Shown: positions 1 to 7,972 of the stretch, piece after piece
How the letters are laid out: every line of letters starts with the position of its first letter
Numbering within the stretch: the stretch's first letter is position 1
Source of the DNA: Rhizobium sp. Q54
GTDB taxonomy: Bacteria; Pseudomonadota; Alphaproteobacteria; SHVZ01
Assembly: GCA_945871425.1 (NCBI GenBank)
Contig: CAMBVS010000012.1
Coordinates: forward strand, 1 to 64,000
DNA: 64,000 nucleotides
Reading direction: 5' to 3'
Program-made: the position numbers and the translations under genes
The notes under the pieces: model-generated
The model's database searches: none
Told to the model about the DNA's origin: nothing
What the model saw: only the letters and a program-made list of their open reading frames with translations

Positions 1-1707
1 CTGGTGAACCTGGGGCTGCTGTCGGAGCTGCCGTCGGCGCGGTCGTGGCTCACGCGTGCCGCGGCGCTGGCTCCGGACGATCCGCTGGTGAGGATCAATC
101 TCGCGGCGATCCTCGACCGTCTCGGCCTTGCCCAGCCGGCGGCGCGCGAACACCGGCGCGCGGCCGCGCTCGCGCCCGCTCATGCCCTGGCGACGGTCAA
201 CCTGGCGCTGGCCTGCTTCGGCGCCGACGAGATCGACGCCGCCGGCCGCTGGCATCGGCGGACGCTGGCCGCCGATCCCTATGCGGCTGACGCGATGGCC
301 GGTCTGGGCGCGCTCGCCCGGGGCGCCGACCGGCCGGTCGAGGCGAGGTCCTGGGACCGCCGCGCCCTCGTCCTTCGTCCCGACCACGTGCCGACCCTCG
401 CCAATCTCGGCCATGGGATGCTCCTCACCGGAGAGGCGAGGGTGGCGCTGGCCTGGGCCCGGCGGGCGGAAGCGGCGGCCCCGGCGGACCCGGCCCTCGC
501 CAGCGTCGTGCTGGCGGTGATGCAGTATCTCCCCTGGTCCGATCCGGCCGAGGTCCTCGCCGCCCATCGGCGCTGGGCCAAGCGGTTCGGGCGTCCGCAA
601 CCCCGGTCGCCGCGGCGCCGCGGCGAGACGCCGCTCCGCATCGGCTATGTATCAGCCGACTTCCGCCGCCATCCGGTCGGCTTCCTGTTCCTGCCGCTGA
701 TCGAGGCCCATGATCCGGGCGCGGTGACGGCGATCTGCTACGCGGCGAGCGAGAGCGAAGACGAGGTCACCCGGCAGATCCGTGCCGCCGCCGCGCTCTG
801 GCGACCGGTCGCCCGCCTCGACGACCGGTCGCTGGCCGAACAGGTGCGCGAGGACCGGATCGACATCCTGGTCGATCTCGCCGGCCACACCGCCGGCAAC
901 CGCCTGGGGTTGTTCGTCGATCGCGCCGCGCCGGTGCAGGCGACCTGGCTCGGCTACTACGACACCACCGGGCTCGAGGTCTTCGATGCGGCGCTGGTCG
1001 ATCCCGACGAGGTGCCGGCGGGCGCGGAGCGTTGGTTCTCCGAGCCGGTGGTGCGGTTGCCGGCCGGGCGCCTGGTCTACCGGCCGCCGGCGGATGCCCC
1101 CGACGTCGCGCGCCGCCCCGACGTCCGGCCGCTTCGTCTCGGCTGCTTCAACAATCCCGCCAAGATCGGCGAGGAGGCCGTCCGCCTCTGGGCCCGTGTG
1201 CTCGACGCGGTGCCCGGCGCGCGCCTGACGCTGAAGGCCGCCACCTATGCCGACGAGCGCGTCTGCCGGCGCTATCGAGGGATGTTCGAGGCGGCGGGCG
1301 TCGATTCCACGCGTGTCGATTTCTCCGGCTGGTCGCCGCACGGCGAGATGCTGGCCGAGCTGACGGCGCTCGATGTCGTCCTCGATCCGCTGCCGTTCAG
1401 CGGCTGCCTCACCAGCCTGGAGGCGCTGTGGATGGGCGTTCCCATCGTCACGCTCGAAGGCGCGCGGCCGGTCGAGCGGCAGACCGCGGCGCTGCTTCGG
1501 CGCCTCGGTCTCGACCGGCTGATCGCCGGCGATGCCGACGGCTATGTGTCGATCGTCCGCGGCCTCGCGGCGGATGCCTCGGCGCGGGGCGAATTGCGAC
1601 AAGGGCTGCGGGCGCGCATGCGGGCGTCGTCGCTCTGCGACGAGACCGGGTTCGCCCGCGCGATGGAAGACACCTACCGGCGACTCCGGGCGGCGGCGGC
1701 GGACTGA
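1..1707 (+). CDS. TPR / GT41 (SPINDLY-type) O-GlcNAc transferase-like protein, 5'-truncated by window edge
   Basis: The reading frame is open at base 1 and the first residues already lie inside a TPR-like helix, so the true start is upstream of the window; a GTG at 4 is an in-window start. The first ~190 residues are Ala/Leu-rich helical pairs with the TPR spacing (for example N-L-A and D-P at about 34-residue intervals). From about residue 205 the protein shows the GT41 catalytic part: RIGYVSADFR, then VDLAGHT, then the WLGYYDTTG segment, the LGCFNNPAKI donor-site segment whose Lys matches the conserved GT41 lysine, and PFSGCLTSLEALWMGVP. Family members transfer sugars to Ser/Thr of proteins or act on uncharacterised acceptors in the cytoplasm. 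Acceptor and donor cannot be read from the sequence. The gene converges on the downstream DMT transporter, with 4 bp between the stop codons. A second, dissimilar GT41-like gene lies at 7973. Confidence 0.85.
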   Translation: MVNLGLLSELPSARSWLTRAAALAPDDPLVRINLAAILDRLGLAQPAAREHRRAAALAPAHALATVNLALACFGADEIDAAGRWHRRTLAADPYAADAMAGLGALARGADRPVEARSWDRRALVLRPDHVPTLANLGHGMLLTGEARVALAWARRAEAAAPADPALASVVLAVMQYLPWSDPAEVLAAHRRWAKRFGRPQPRSPRRRGETPLRIGYVSADFRRHPVGFLFLPLIEAHDPGAVTAICYAASESEDEVTRQIRAAAALWRPVARLDDRSLAEQVREDRIDILVDLAGHTAGNRLGLFVDRAAPVQATWLGYYDTTGLEVFDAALVDPDEVPAGAERWFSEPVVRLPAGRLVYRPPADAPDVARRPDVRPLRLGCFNNPAKIGEEAVRLWARVLDAVPGARLTLKAATYADERVCRRYRGMFEAAGVDSTRVDFSGWSPHGEMLAELTALDVVLDPLPFSGCLTSLEALWMGVPIVTLEGARPVERQTAALLRRLGLDRLIAGDADGYVSIVRGLAADASARGELRQGLRARMRASSLCDETGFARAMEDTYRRLRAAAAD

Positions 1708-1711
1708 TCGG

Positions 1712-2638
1712 TCAGCCTCGTTTCAACCGCCGGATCTGCGCCTGGGCGATGCCGACGACGATCAGGAGGCCGCCGGCAAGCTGCCAGGGATTGGGCGTGT
1801 CGCCGAGCAGGATCGCGGTCAGCACGGCGGTGACCGGGACCAGGTTCAGATAGAGCGAGGAGACCGAGAGGCCGAGCGTGCGCACCCCGTAGTTCCAGCC
1901 GAGCAGGCCCAGGATCGTCGGCGCGATCACCAGATAGATCAGCACCAGGAAATCGGTGAGCCCGGGAATCGGCGGCACGCGGATGAGGTCGAGCGCGACG
2001 AGCGTCGACCCGAGGGCGAAGGAGGTGGCGCCCGCCATCGCGATCGACCAGGCGGCGACGCGGATCTGCGACCAGCCCTTGAGCCAGTCCTGGGCGGCCA
2101 GCGAATACCAGCTCCACATGACGTTGCCGAAAATCATCAGCACCTCGCCGAGGCCCGGCACCGTCAGGTGGCCGAGCTCGTGGCCGCCGGCGATGCCGAC
2201 GATGGCGCCGGCAAGCGCCAGCAGCAGCGCCAGCTGCATCGCGCCGTCGGGCCTCACCCCTTTCAGCGCCCAGGCGACCATCACGCCGACCGCCGGCGAC
2301 GCCGCCGAGATCAGCGATCCCTGGATCTGGCCGGCGAGCGAGAGGCCGATGGTGTAGCAGAGAGCGAAGCCCAGGATGCCGACGCCGCCCAAGAGCCAGA
2401 GATGCCGGATGGGCTTCGGCTCAGGCTTCGCGCCGGTCGCCCGGGTTTCGATCACCAGCAGCAGGATCAGCAGCGGTGCCGCCAGGCAGTAGCGGCCTAA
2501 GATCACTTCGATCGAGGTGAAACGCTGCAGCACGTACCAGCTCGCCGGGATATGCGTTCCCCAGAAGGTCGCCGTCACCAGCAACGCCAGGTTGGCGAGC
2601 AGGACCCGGCGGGCGAGGGTGTCGGGTGACTGCCTCAC
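1712..2638 (-). CDS. EamA/DMT-family inner-membrane transporter
   Basis: This 308-residue protein is almost entirely hydrophobic, with about ten predicted membrane helices in two EamA halves. The N-terminal half contains the TFWGTHIPASWY segment and the C-terminal half ends in the LLGDTPNPWQLAGGLLIVVGI segment; both are typical of 10-TMS drug/metabolite exporters. Members move amino acids, nucleobases or other small metabolites across the inner membrane; the substrate is not predictable. The start is a GTG at 2636-2638. It is transcribed leftward, 26 bp downstream of the M14/aspartoacylase-like gene, so it may be the last gene of the leftward catabolic cluster and export or import a related metabolite. 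That link is only by position. Confidence 0.85.
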   Translation of the reverse strand: MRQSPDTLARRVLLANLALLVTATFWGTHIPASWYVLQRFTSIEVILGRYCLAAPLLILLLVIETRATGAKPEPKPIRHLWLLGGVGILGFALCYTIGLSLAGQIQGSLISAASPAVGVMVAWALKGVRPDGAMQLALLLALAGAIVGIAGGHELGHLTVPGLGEVLMIFGNVMWSWYSLAAQDWLKGWSQIRVAAWSIAMAGATSFALGSTLVALDLIRVPPIPGLTDFLVLIYLVIAPTILGLLGWNYGVRTLGLSVSSLYLNLVPVTAVLTAILLGDTPNPWQLAGGLLIVVGIAQAQIRRLKRG

Positions 2639-2664
2639 GACGTCTTCGCGTCGCCCCGCAGAAC

Positions 2665-3669
2665 CTACCCCTGGAATTCCGTCGCCAGGTGGACGACGCA
2701 GTCGCCGCGCTCGACGCGGCCGAAGTGGCGGCGGCAGATGACCTGGCCGTCCATCAGGAAGTGGCTCGGCACCGGCTTCCGGCCGGGGTTGTCGACGAAA
2801 TGCGTCGATCCTGCGAGCTGGCCCTTCTTGATCCAGTCGCCGAGCTCAGCCGCCGGCTCGAACAATCCGGCCTCCTCGGTATAGACGTAGTAGTCGCGGC
2901 TCTTGAGCTCGACGAAGCGGGTCGGCGTCTCGACCGGATGGGCCTTCGACTTGTCGGTGATGCCGATATGGGCCAAGAGGTTGTCGAGGCCGCGCTCGAC
3001 GATCTTCACGCCCTTGATGTCGACGGCCCCGCCGCCGCCGAACTCGCCGCCAAGCGCGACGATGCCGCGGCTGATAGCGCGCGCGATGCCGAGGCGCTGG
3101 TCGGCCGTGTGCTTCCAGACGAACCCGGTCGGCGGGTTGAAGGCTTTCAGCGCCTCCAGCGCCCGCTTGTTCACCGCCTCGTCGTTGCCGTAGCGGACCG
3201 AGGCGAACGGCATGTACTGCAGCGACGAGCCGCCCGAATGCAGGTCGTGGATGTAGTTGGTCAGCGGGAAGAGAACGCTGTCGATGTAGTGCGCGATGGC
3301 GAAGGTCGGCGTGCCGTCGGGGTCGCCGGGGAAGGCGCGGTTCAAGTTGCCCTCGTCGATCGGCGAGACCCGCGCGCTCGCCATCGCGGCGGGCAGGTTG
3401 CAGGCGGTCATGATGATGATGCGGCCCTGGATGTCCGATGGCTCCAGCTTCTGCACCAGCTTGCAGAGGCCGATCTGGCCCTCGTACTCGTCGCCATGCG
3501 TGCCCGACATCAGCAGCACCGTCGGCCCCTTGCCGTTCTTGATGCAGGTGATCGGGCTCGCGATGTTGCCGTAGGCGGAGCGATTCACCGAGTGCGGCAG
3601 GTTCAACCAGCCGACCTGCTTGCCGTCCTTCTCGTAGTCGACGCGGGTCCAGATCTTCGACGCGGTCAT
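2665..3669 (-). CDS. Succinylglutamate desuccinylase/aspartoacylase-family zinc hydrolase (DoeB-like)
   Basis: This 334-residue protein is of the M14/AstE-AspA superfamily. The visible zinc ligands are His and Glu in SGTHGDEYEG (about residues 55-64) and His in YIHDLHSGG (about 139-147); the later GGEFGGGG segment supplies the Glu expected near the catalytic site. Members hydrolyse N-acyl amino acids or related amides in the cytoplasm. The length and motif order resemble N-acetyl-diaminobutyrate deacetylases of the DoeB type, but the substrate is not established. It lies upstream of the DMT transporter and downstream of a CaiB-type CoA-transferase on the same strand, separated from the latter by 43 bp. 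That suggests participation in breakdown of an N-acylated or amide-linked acid. Confidence 0.82.
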   Translation of the reverse strand: MTASKIWTRVDYEKDGKQVGWLNLPHSVNRSAYGNIASPITCIKNGKGPTVLLMSGTHGDEYEGQIGLCKLVQKLEPSDIQGRIIIMTACNLPAAMASARVSPIDEGNLNRAFPGDPDGTPTFAIAHYIDSVLFPLTNYIHDLHSGGSSLQYMPFASVRYGNDEAVNKRALEALKAFNPPTGFVWKHTADQRLGIARAISRGIVALGGEFGGGGAVDIKGVKIVERGLDNLLAHIGITDKSKAHPVETPTRFVELKSRDYYVYTEEAGLFEPAAELGDWIKKGQLAGSTHFVDNPGRKPVPSHFLMDGQVICRRHFGRVERGDCVVHLATEFQG

Positions 3670-3712
3670 GGAAAGCTCCTCGGAGGGAGTGGAGGTGGAA
3701 CGAGGGACAGGA

Positions 3713-4927
3713 TCAGGCCTTGGGCGGCGCCTTCGCTTTGTCGGGGGCGATGCCGGAGGCGATCAGGTGATCGACCTCGGACGCCGAGTAGCCGGCCTCG
3801 GCGAGGATCGCGCGGTTGTCGGCGCCCAAGCGCTTCGGCGCCCAGCGCACGCTGCCCCTGGAGCGCGACAGCTTGATCGGCACGCCGAATCCCCGATAGC
3901 CGCCCTCCCCCTCGACCGCCATCTGGCGGTGGATCGTGTGCGGATGTGCCATCACCTCAGGGATGTCCAGCACCTGGCCCGCCGGCACGCCCTCGGCCAG
4001 CAGCGCATCGCAAAGCGCCTTGCCGTCGCGCGTCGTTAGCAGCGCTTCGAGCTCGAGCGTGAGCGCCGCACGGTTGCCGTTGCGGTCCGCCATGGTGCGG
4101 AAGCGCGCATCCTCGGACAAAGCCGGTTTCTCCAGCAGCTGGCAGAGGCGCTGGAACTGCCGGTCGTTGCCGATGCCGAGGAAGACCTCGCCGGTCGCGG
4201 TCTTGAACTTGTCGTAAGGCGCGATGTTCGGATGCGCATTGCCGACCCGTCCCGGCGTCTTGCCGGAGAGGAAATAGTTGGCGGCCTGCGGATGCAGCAA
4301 TCCCACGGCGGTGTCGTAGAGCGTCACGTCGAGGAACTGGCCCTGGCCAGAACGCTGGCGTTCGATCACCGCCATCAGGATGGCGATGACGGCGTTCAAT
4401 CCCGTCGCGAGATCGACCATCGGGATGCCGAGGCGGGTCGCGCCCGACTCGGGCGTGCCGTTGATGCTCATCATCCCGCTCATCGCCTGGACCACGGCGT
4501 CGTAGCCGGGGAAGCCGCCGAGCGGCCCGTCCGAGCCGAAGCCCGACACGCGGCAATGGATCAGGCGCGGAAACCGCTTCGACAGCACGTCCTCGTAGCC
4601 AAGACCCCATTTCTCCATGGTGCCGGTCTTGAAGTTCTCGACCAGCACGTCGGCGTCCTTGAGGAGACGCAGCAGCACCTCGCGGCCCTCGGGCTTGGTG
4701 AGATCGAGGGCGAGCGCGCGCTTGTTGCGGTTGACGCCGATGAAGTAGCTGGCGGTGCCGTCCTTGAACGGCGGGCCCCAGCCGCGGGTCTCGTCACCCT
4801 GCGGCGGCTCGACCTTGATCACCTCGGCGCCGTGGTCGGCGAGCGTCATCGTCCCATAGGGCCCGCCCAGCACGCGCGAGAGATCGACGACTTTCAGGCC
4901 GGCCAGCGCGCCGGAGGACTGGGGCAT
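3713..4927 (-). CDS. CaiB/BaiF-type (family III) acyl-CoA:carboxylate CoA-transferase
   Basis: This 404-residue protein matches the usual family III length. It begins with LKVVDLSRVLGGPYGTMTLADHGAEVIKVE, the standard N-terminal signature, here split around residues 9-40. The catalytic aspartate is seen in GIPMVDLATG (about residues 167-176), followed by the QGQFLDVTLYDT segment. Such enzymes move CoA between organic acids through an aspartyl-CoA anhydride intermediate. The gene is preceded on the same strand by the two-subunit CoA-transferase genes, 20 bp away, giving two different CoA-transferase types in one apparent operon. The donor and acceptor acids cannot be inferred. The start is the ATG at 4925-4927. 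Confidence 0.9.
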   Translation of the reverse strand: MPQSSGALAGLKVVDLSRVLGGPYGTMTLADHGAEVIKVEPPQGDETRGWGPPFKDGTASYFIGVNRNKRALALDLTKPEGREVLLRLLKDADVLVENFKTGTMEKWGLGYEDVLSKRFPRLIHCRVSGFGSDGPLGGFPGYDAVVQAMSGMMSINGTPESGATRLGIPMVDLATGLNAVIAILMAVIERQRSGQGQFLDVTLYDTAVGLLHPQAANYFLSGKTPGRVGNAHPNIAPYDKFKTATGEVFLGIGNDRQFQRLCQLLEKPALSEDARFRTMADRNGNRAALTLELEALLTTRDGKALCDALLAEGVPAGQVLDIPEVMAHPHTIHRQMAVEGEGGYRGFGVPIKLSRSRGSVRWAPKRLGADNRAILAEAGYSASEVDHLIASGIAPDKAKAPPKA

Positions 4928-4947
4928 CGAACGGCTCCGAAGGAACG

Positions 4948-5682
4948 TCAGGCGGGAACGGGAAAGACGCGGTCGGCGAAGTCCGGGTAGAACTCGCGGA
5001 GCTTGGCCGCGATCGGCCCCCGGAGCAAGCCGAGCGTGGCTTTGTCCGGAACGGGCGTCGTCGGCACCGCGTCGGGCATATCGAAAGCGAAGCCGGTGGC
5101 GTCCTGCACCCCGTCGGCGGTCTCACCCGGATGCACGGAGGCGAGCCGGAAGCGCCGGCGCGTCGCGTCGAACGCCATGACCGCGCGTCCGGTCACCAGC
5201 GCCTTCGGCCCGCCTCGGCGCCACACGCCGTCGGGGCTCCAGCCTGGGGCCGTGACGAAGTCGACCTTGGTCACCAGCGTGCGCGGGCTGTGCTCCTCGC
5301 GGAACAGGATCACGTTGGGGACGACGAAGGTCATGTAGGGCGCGCCGAAGCTGCCGGGGAAACGCTGGGTCAGGTCGGGGTAGGTGCCGAGGCCGACCAG
5401 GTTGATGTTGGCCTCGCCGTCGATCTGCACGCCTCCTAAGAAGAAGACGTCGATCCGCCCCTGCGCGGCGGCGTCGAACAGCTCGCGCCCGCCATCGGTG
5501 AAGCTGTTGTAGCGGCGGCTGTGCAGGATGGTGACGTGCACGCGCTCGGTCGTGCGCATCTGGTGCAGGAGGGCGGCCGCGGCCGGGATCGGCGAGGCGG
5601 CGCCGACGGCGATGTGGCGGACGGACGGGATCTGGGCGGCCAGCGTCGCCGCCAGCAGCTCCTCGGGCTTGCAGTCGGTCAT
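4948..5682 (-). CDS. CoA-transferase family I, beta subunit-like (GctB/IpdB-like)
   Basis: This 244-residue protein follows the alpha-like subunit gene and overlaps it by 4 bp (start at 5682, alpha stop at 5679), indicating translational coupling. It has the beta-subunit signatures VGAASPIPAAAALLHQ near the N-terminus, the FFLGGVQIDGEANINLVGLG segment around residues 92-111, and the GPKALVTGRAVMAFD strand. These resemble glutaconate CoA-transferase B and IpdB-type proteins. The classical Glu-containing S-E-N-G or E-x-G catalytic signature is not apparent by eye, so the reaction could be CoA transfer or, as in the IpdAB branch, CoA-thioester hydrolysis. It probably forms a heteromer with the product of the next gene upstream. 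Confidence 0.78.
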   Translation of the reverse strand: MTDCKPEELLAATLAAQIPSVRHIAVGAASPIPAAAALLHQMRTTERVHVTILHSRRYNSFTDGGRELFDAAAQGRIDVFFLGGVQIDGEANINLVGLGTYPDLTQRFPGSFGAPYMTFVVPNVILFREEHSPRTLVTKVDFVTAPGWSPDGVWRRGGPKALVTGRAVMAFDATRRRFRLASVHPGETADGVQDATGFAFDMPDAVPTTPVPDKATLGLLRGPIAAKLREFYPDFADRVFPVPA

Positions 5683-6509
5683 GCGGCGGCTTTGACGGTC
5701 CCGACCTCGCGGGCGAGATAGGCCGCGAACCCTGCCTCTGTGCGCGCCTCTTTTGCATAGGCGCGGAGATGGGCGAGGTCCGGCTCGTATTCGCCGAACA
5801 GCCCGACCGGCGTCGCGCCGCGCTCGGCGACGGCGACCGCCTGGATGTAGAAGGCCGGCAGCGCGCCGGCGGCCAGGCGCTCTTCGTCGAAGAACGAGCC
5901 GTCGTAGAGACGCTCGACCGTCACCAGCGTGGTCTTGGATGCGTGCGCGATGGTGGCGAGCTCGCGCCGCCGGCCGATCCAGACATTGCCCTCGCGGTCG
6001 GCCATCGGCGCATGGAACAGCGCTACGTCCGGCCGGATCGCCGGGATCAGCAGGATCGGGTCGCCGCCGGCAGCCATGGGGTTGTCGATCGTCTTCCAGT
6101 CCGGTCGGTGTTTCACCAGGTCGCTGCCGAGGATGCCGCGGAGCGGGAGGAAGGGCACATCCTTCTCGGAGGCCTGGAGTCCGGCATGGATCGCCGGGCA
6201 GGTGGCGTCGATCACCTTGATCGTCTTCGCCAGCACCGCGCGGGTGAAACAGGGAGCGACACCGAACTCGCCCAAGGTGACCGCGGCGGTCTCGATCTCG
6301 GCGACGCAGCCGGCGCCGATCAGGAGATCGACCTGCAGCGTCGATTGCGGCACGGTGACCAGGCGCAGGTTCCTCGCGCCGCGCCGGATCAGCGCCCGCG
6401 TCGCCGCCATCGGCGCGCCGGAATAGTCCGCCGGCACCGCCAGCAAGGCGCCGTCGGCGATCTGGGCGACGAGGTCGTCGACGGAGATTGGAGAGAAGGC
6501 CGTAGACAT
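5679..6509 (-). CDS. CoA-transferase family I, alpha subunit-like (GctA/IpdA-like)
   Basis: This 276-residue protein starts with an ATG at 6507-6509. It has the alpha-subunit features DGALLAVPADYSGAPMAATRALIRRG, the LRLVTVPQ strand, and VPFLPLRGILGSDLV followed by GGDPILLIPAIRPDVALFHA; the last two correspond to the GctA/IpdA core around residues 119-180. It is the first gene of a leftward unit: alpha, beta, CaiB-like, M14 hydrolase, DMT transporter. The partner beta subunit overlaps it by 4 bp. Together they are expected to act on a CoA thioester of a dicarboxylic or ring-cleavage acid, which the divergent acyl-CoA dehydrogenase at 6720 may also use. The exact substrate is unknown. Confidence 0.78.
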   Translation of the reverse strand: MSTAFSPISVDDLVAQIADGALLAVPADYSGAPMAATRALIRRGARNLRLVTVPQSTLQVDLLIGAGCVAEIETAAVTLGEFGVAPCFTRAVLAKTIKVIDATCPAIHAGLQASEKDVPFLPLRGILGSDLVKHRPDWKTIDNPMAAGGDPILLIPAIRPDVALFHAPMADREGNVWIGRRRELATIAHASKTTLVTVERLYDGSFFDEERLAAGALPAFYIQAVAVAERGATPVGLFGEYEPDLAHLRAYAKEARTEAGFAAYLAREVGTVKAAA

Positions 6510-6557
6510 ACCGCGAGCATAGTCCCGGCGGCGGATTGCTGTCGAACCCGCCTTTGC

Positions 6558-6703
6558 CGGGAGAGGGAAGGGTGGGGGCCGGCTCGGCTACGTTCCGCGA
6601 TGGCCGCGCGAGCGAGAAGACAAGGCGGCCGCCGCGCGCTATCCAACCAGTTCACCATGCCCCCACCCAGCCCTCCCCCGCCCGCTTCGCGGACGAGGGA
6701 GGG
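6558..6703. repeat. GC-rich palindromic intergenic repeat (BIME-like), copy 1
   Basis: The arm at 6558-6579 (CGGGAGAGGGAAGGGTGGGG...) is inverted at 6659-6680 with 19 of 22 matching positions. A second hairpin with CCCTCCC/GGGAGGG arms lies at 6671-6703. The same CCCTCnCCCGC/GGGAGAGG words and CCCCACCC spacer recur at 29332-29461 and 35749-35773, so this is a dispersed family. It fills the gap between the divergent CoA-transferase and acyl-CoA dehydrogenase genes. Confidence 0.7.
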
Positions 6704-6719
6704 AGCCAGAGGCCACCTC

Positions 6720-7907
6720 ATGGACTTCACCCTTCCTCCCGACCTGATCCAGGTCCGCGACACCGTCGAGCGGCTGATGATCGACGTCGCCCAGCCGGCG
6801 GCGAAGGCGGCGGAGCGGGAGGCGCGCTTTCCTCGCGAGGCGATCGCTCGCCTCGGCGCCGAGGGCGTCTTCGGCACGGCGTTTCCGGAGGCGGTCGGAG
6901 GATCGGCGCAGGGCTTCCAGTCGGTCGGCCTGATCTCCGAGACGGTGTCCAGGCTCGAGCCCGGCTTCGGCTACTGCATGAACCTGCAGGGGATGACCTG
7001 CCCGCTCACCATCCTCAACTGGGGGACCGACGCGCAGATCCGGCGCTTCGTCCCCGACCTCATCGCCGGAAGGAAGATCGGCATGTTCGCGCTGACCGAG
7101 CCGGGCGGCGGCTCGGATCCCGCCGGCAACATGAAGACCACGGCGAAGAAGCGGGGCGACCGCTACGTGCTGAACGGCTCGAAGATGTTCATTACCTTCT
7201 CCGACGAATGCGATACCGGCGTCCTCTTTGCCAAGACCGATCCGGCCGCCGGCCATCGCGGCGTCACCGCCTTCGTCGTCGAGCCGAAATCGGGGCCGGG
7301 CTATCGCGCCGACCCGGTTGCCATGTCCGGCCTCAGCCGCGCTTTCCGCAGCTGCGCGGTGTTCCTCGATGACTTCGAGGTGCCGGAGGAGAACCGCCTC
7401 GGCCCCGAGGGCGAGGGCTTCAGGATCGCGATGACCGCGCTCGAATACGGCCGGCTCACCGTCTCGGCCCGATTGCTCGGCCTCGCCCAGGCCTGCCTGG
7501 ATGCGGCATCCGGATATGCGCGGGACCGCATCATCCGCGGCCAGCCGATCGGCCGCACCCAGTCGGTCCAGCACCTGGCCGCCGACATGACGGTGAACGT
7601 CGAGGCGGCACGCCTCCTGGTCCGGCGCTTAGGATGGACCATGGACCGGGGCGGGCCGGCGGGCCGCGAGGCGGCACAGGCGAAGTACTTCGCCTCGGTC
7701 GCCGCCCGCCACGCGGCCGGCGCGGCCGCCGAGATCTTCGGCGGCTATGCGCTCGCCGACGAATACCCGATCCGCAAGTTCATGGGCTATATCGACATGC
7801 TTAACATGGGCGAGGGCGCGCCCGCGGTGCAGCGCACGCTGATCGCCGAGGACACGCTGGGATACAAGGACGCCAACCGGCATGTGCCGAAACGTCTATC
7901 GAGATAG
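6720..7907 (+). CDS. Acyl-CoA dehydrogenase family protein
   Basis: The longer upstream open frame is antisense to the CoA-transferase, so the start is the ATG at 6720. It is preceded by an AGAGG at 6708-6712 and gives MDFTLPPDLIQVRDTVERL, 395 residues, the normal family size. Visible signatures are GMFALTEPGGGSDPAGN (the acyl-CoA/FAD-contacting loop, about residues 120-135), GSKMFITFSDECDTGVLF, the GLSRAFRSCAVFLDDFEVPEENRLG segment, and near the C-terminus MLNMGEGAPAVQR, whose Glu occupies the usual catalytic-base position. It oxidises an acyl-CoA to the enoyl-CoA with FAD, passing electrons to ETF. It is divergent from the CoA-transferase operon, which suggests a shared pathway: CoA activation followed by alpha,beta-dehydrogenation. 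Confidence 0.9.
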   Translation: MDFTLPPDLIQVRDTVERLMIDVAQPAAKAAEREARFPREAIARLGAEGVFGTAFPEAVGGSAQGFQSVGLISETVSRLEPGFGYCMNLQGMTCPLTILNWGTDAQIRRFVPDLIAGRKIGMFALTEPGGGSDPAGNMKTTAKKRGDRYVLNGSKMFITFSDECDTGVLFAKTDPAAGHRGVTAFVVEPKSGPGYRADPVAMSGLSRAFRSCAVFLDDFEVPEENRLGPEGEGFRIAMTALEYGRLTVSARLLGLAQACLDAASGYARDRIIRGQPIGRTQSVQHLAADMTVNVEAARLLVRRLGWTMDRGGPAGREAAQAKYFASVAARHAAGAAAEIFGGYALADEYPIRKFMGYIDMLNMGEGAPAVQRTLIAEDTLGYKDANRHVPKRLSR

Positions 7908-7972
7908 CGACTCCATTGCATGAAGCAGCGGCTGACCCCCTACTTGTATGAGTCTTTGCTGGATCGACCGGA

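Noticed and set aside
5769..6719. N-terminal extension of the acyl-CoA dehydrogenase frame
   Set aside because: The extension lies antisense to the CoA-transferase alpha gene and has no family similarity. The ATG at 6720 gives the normal N-terminus.
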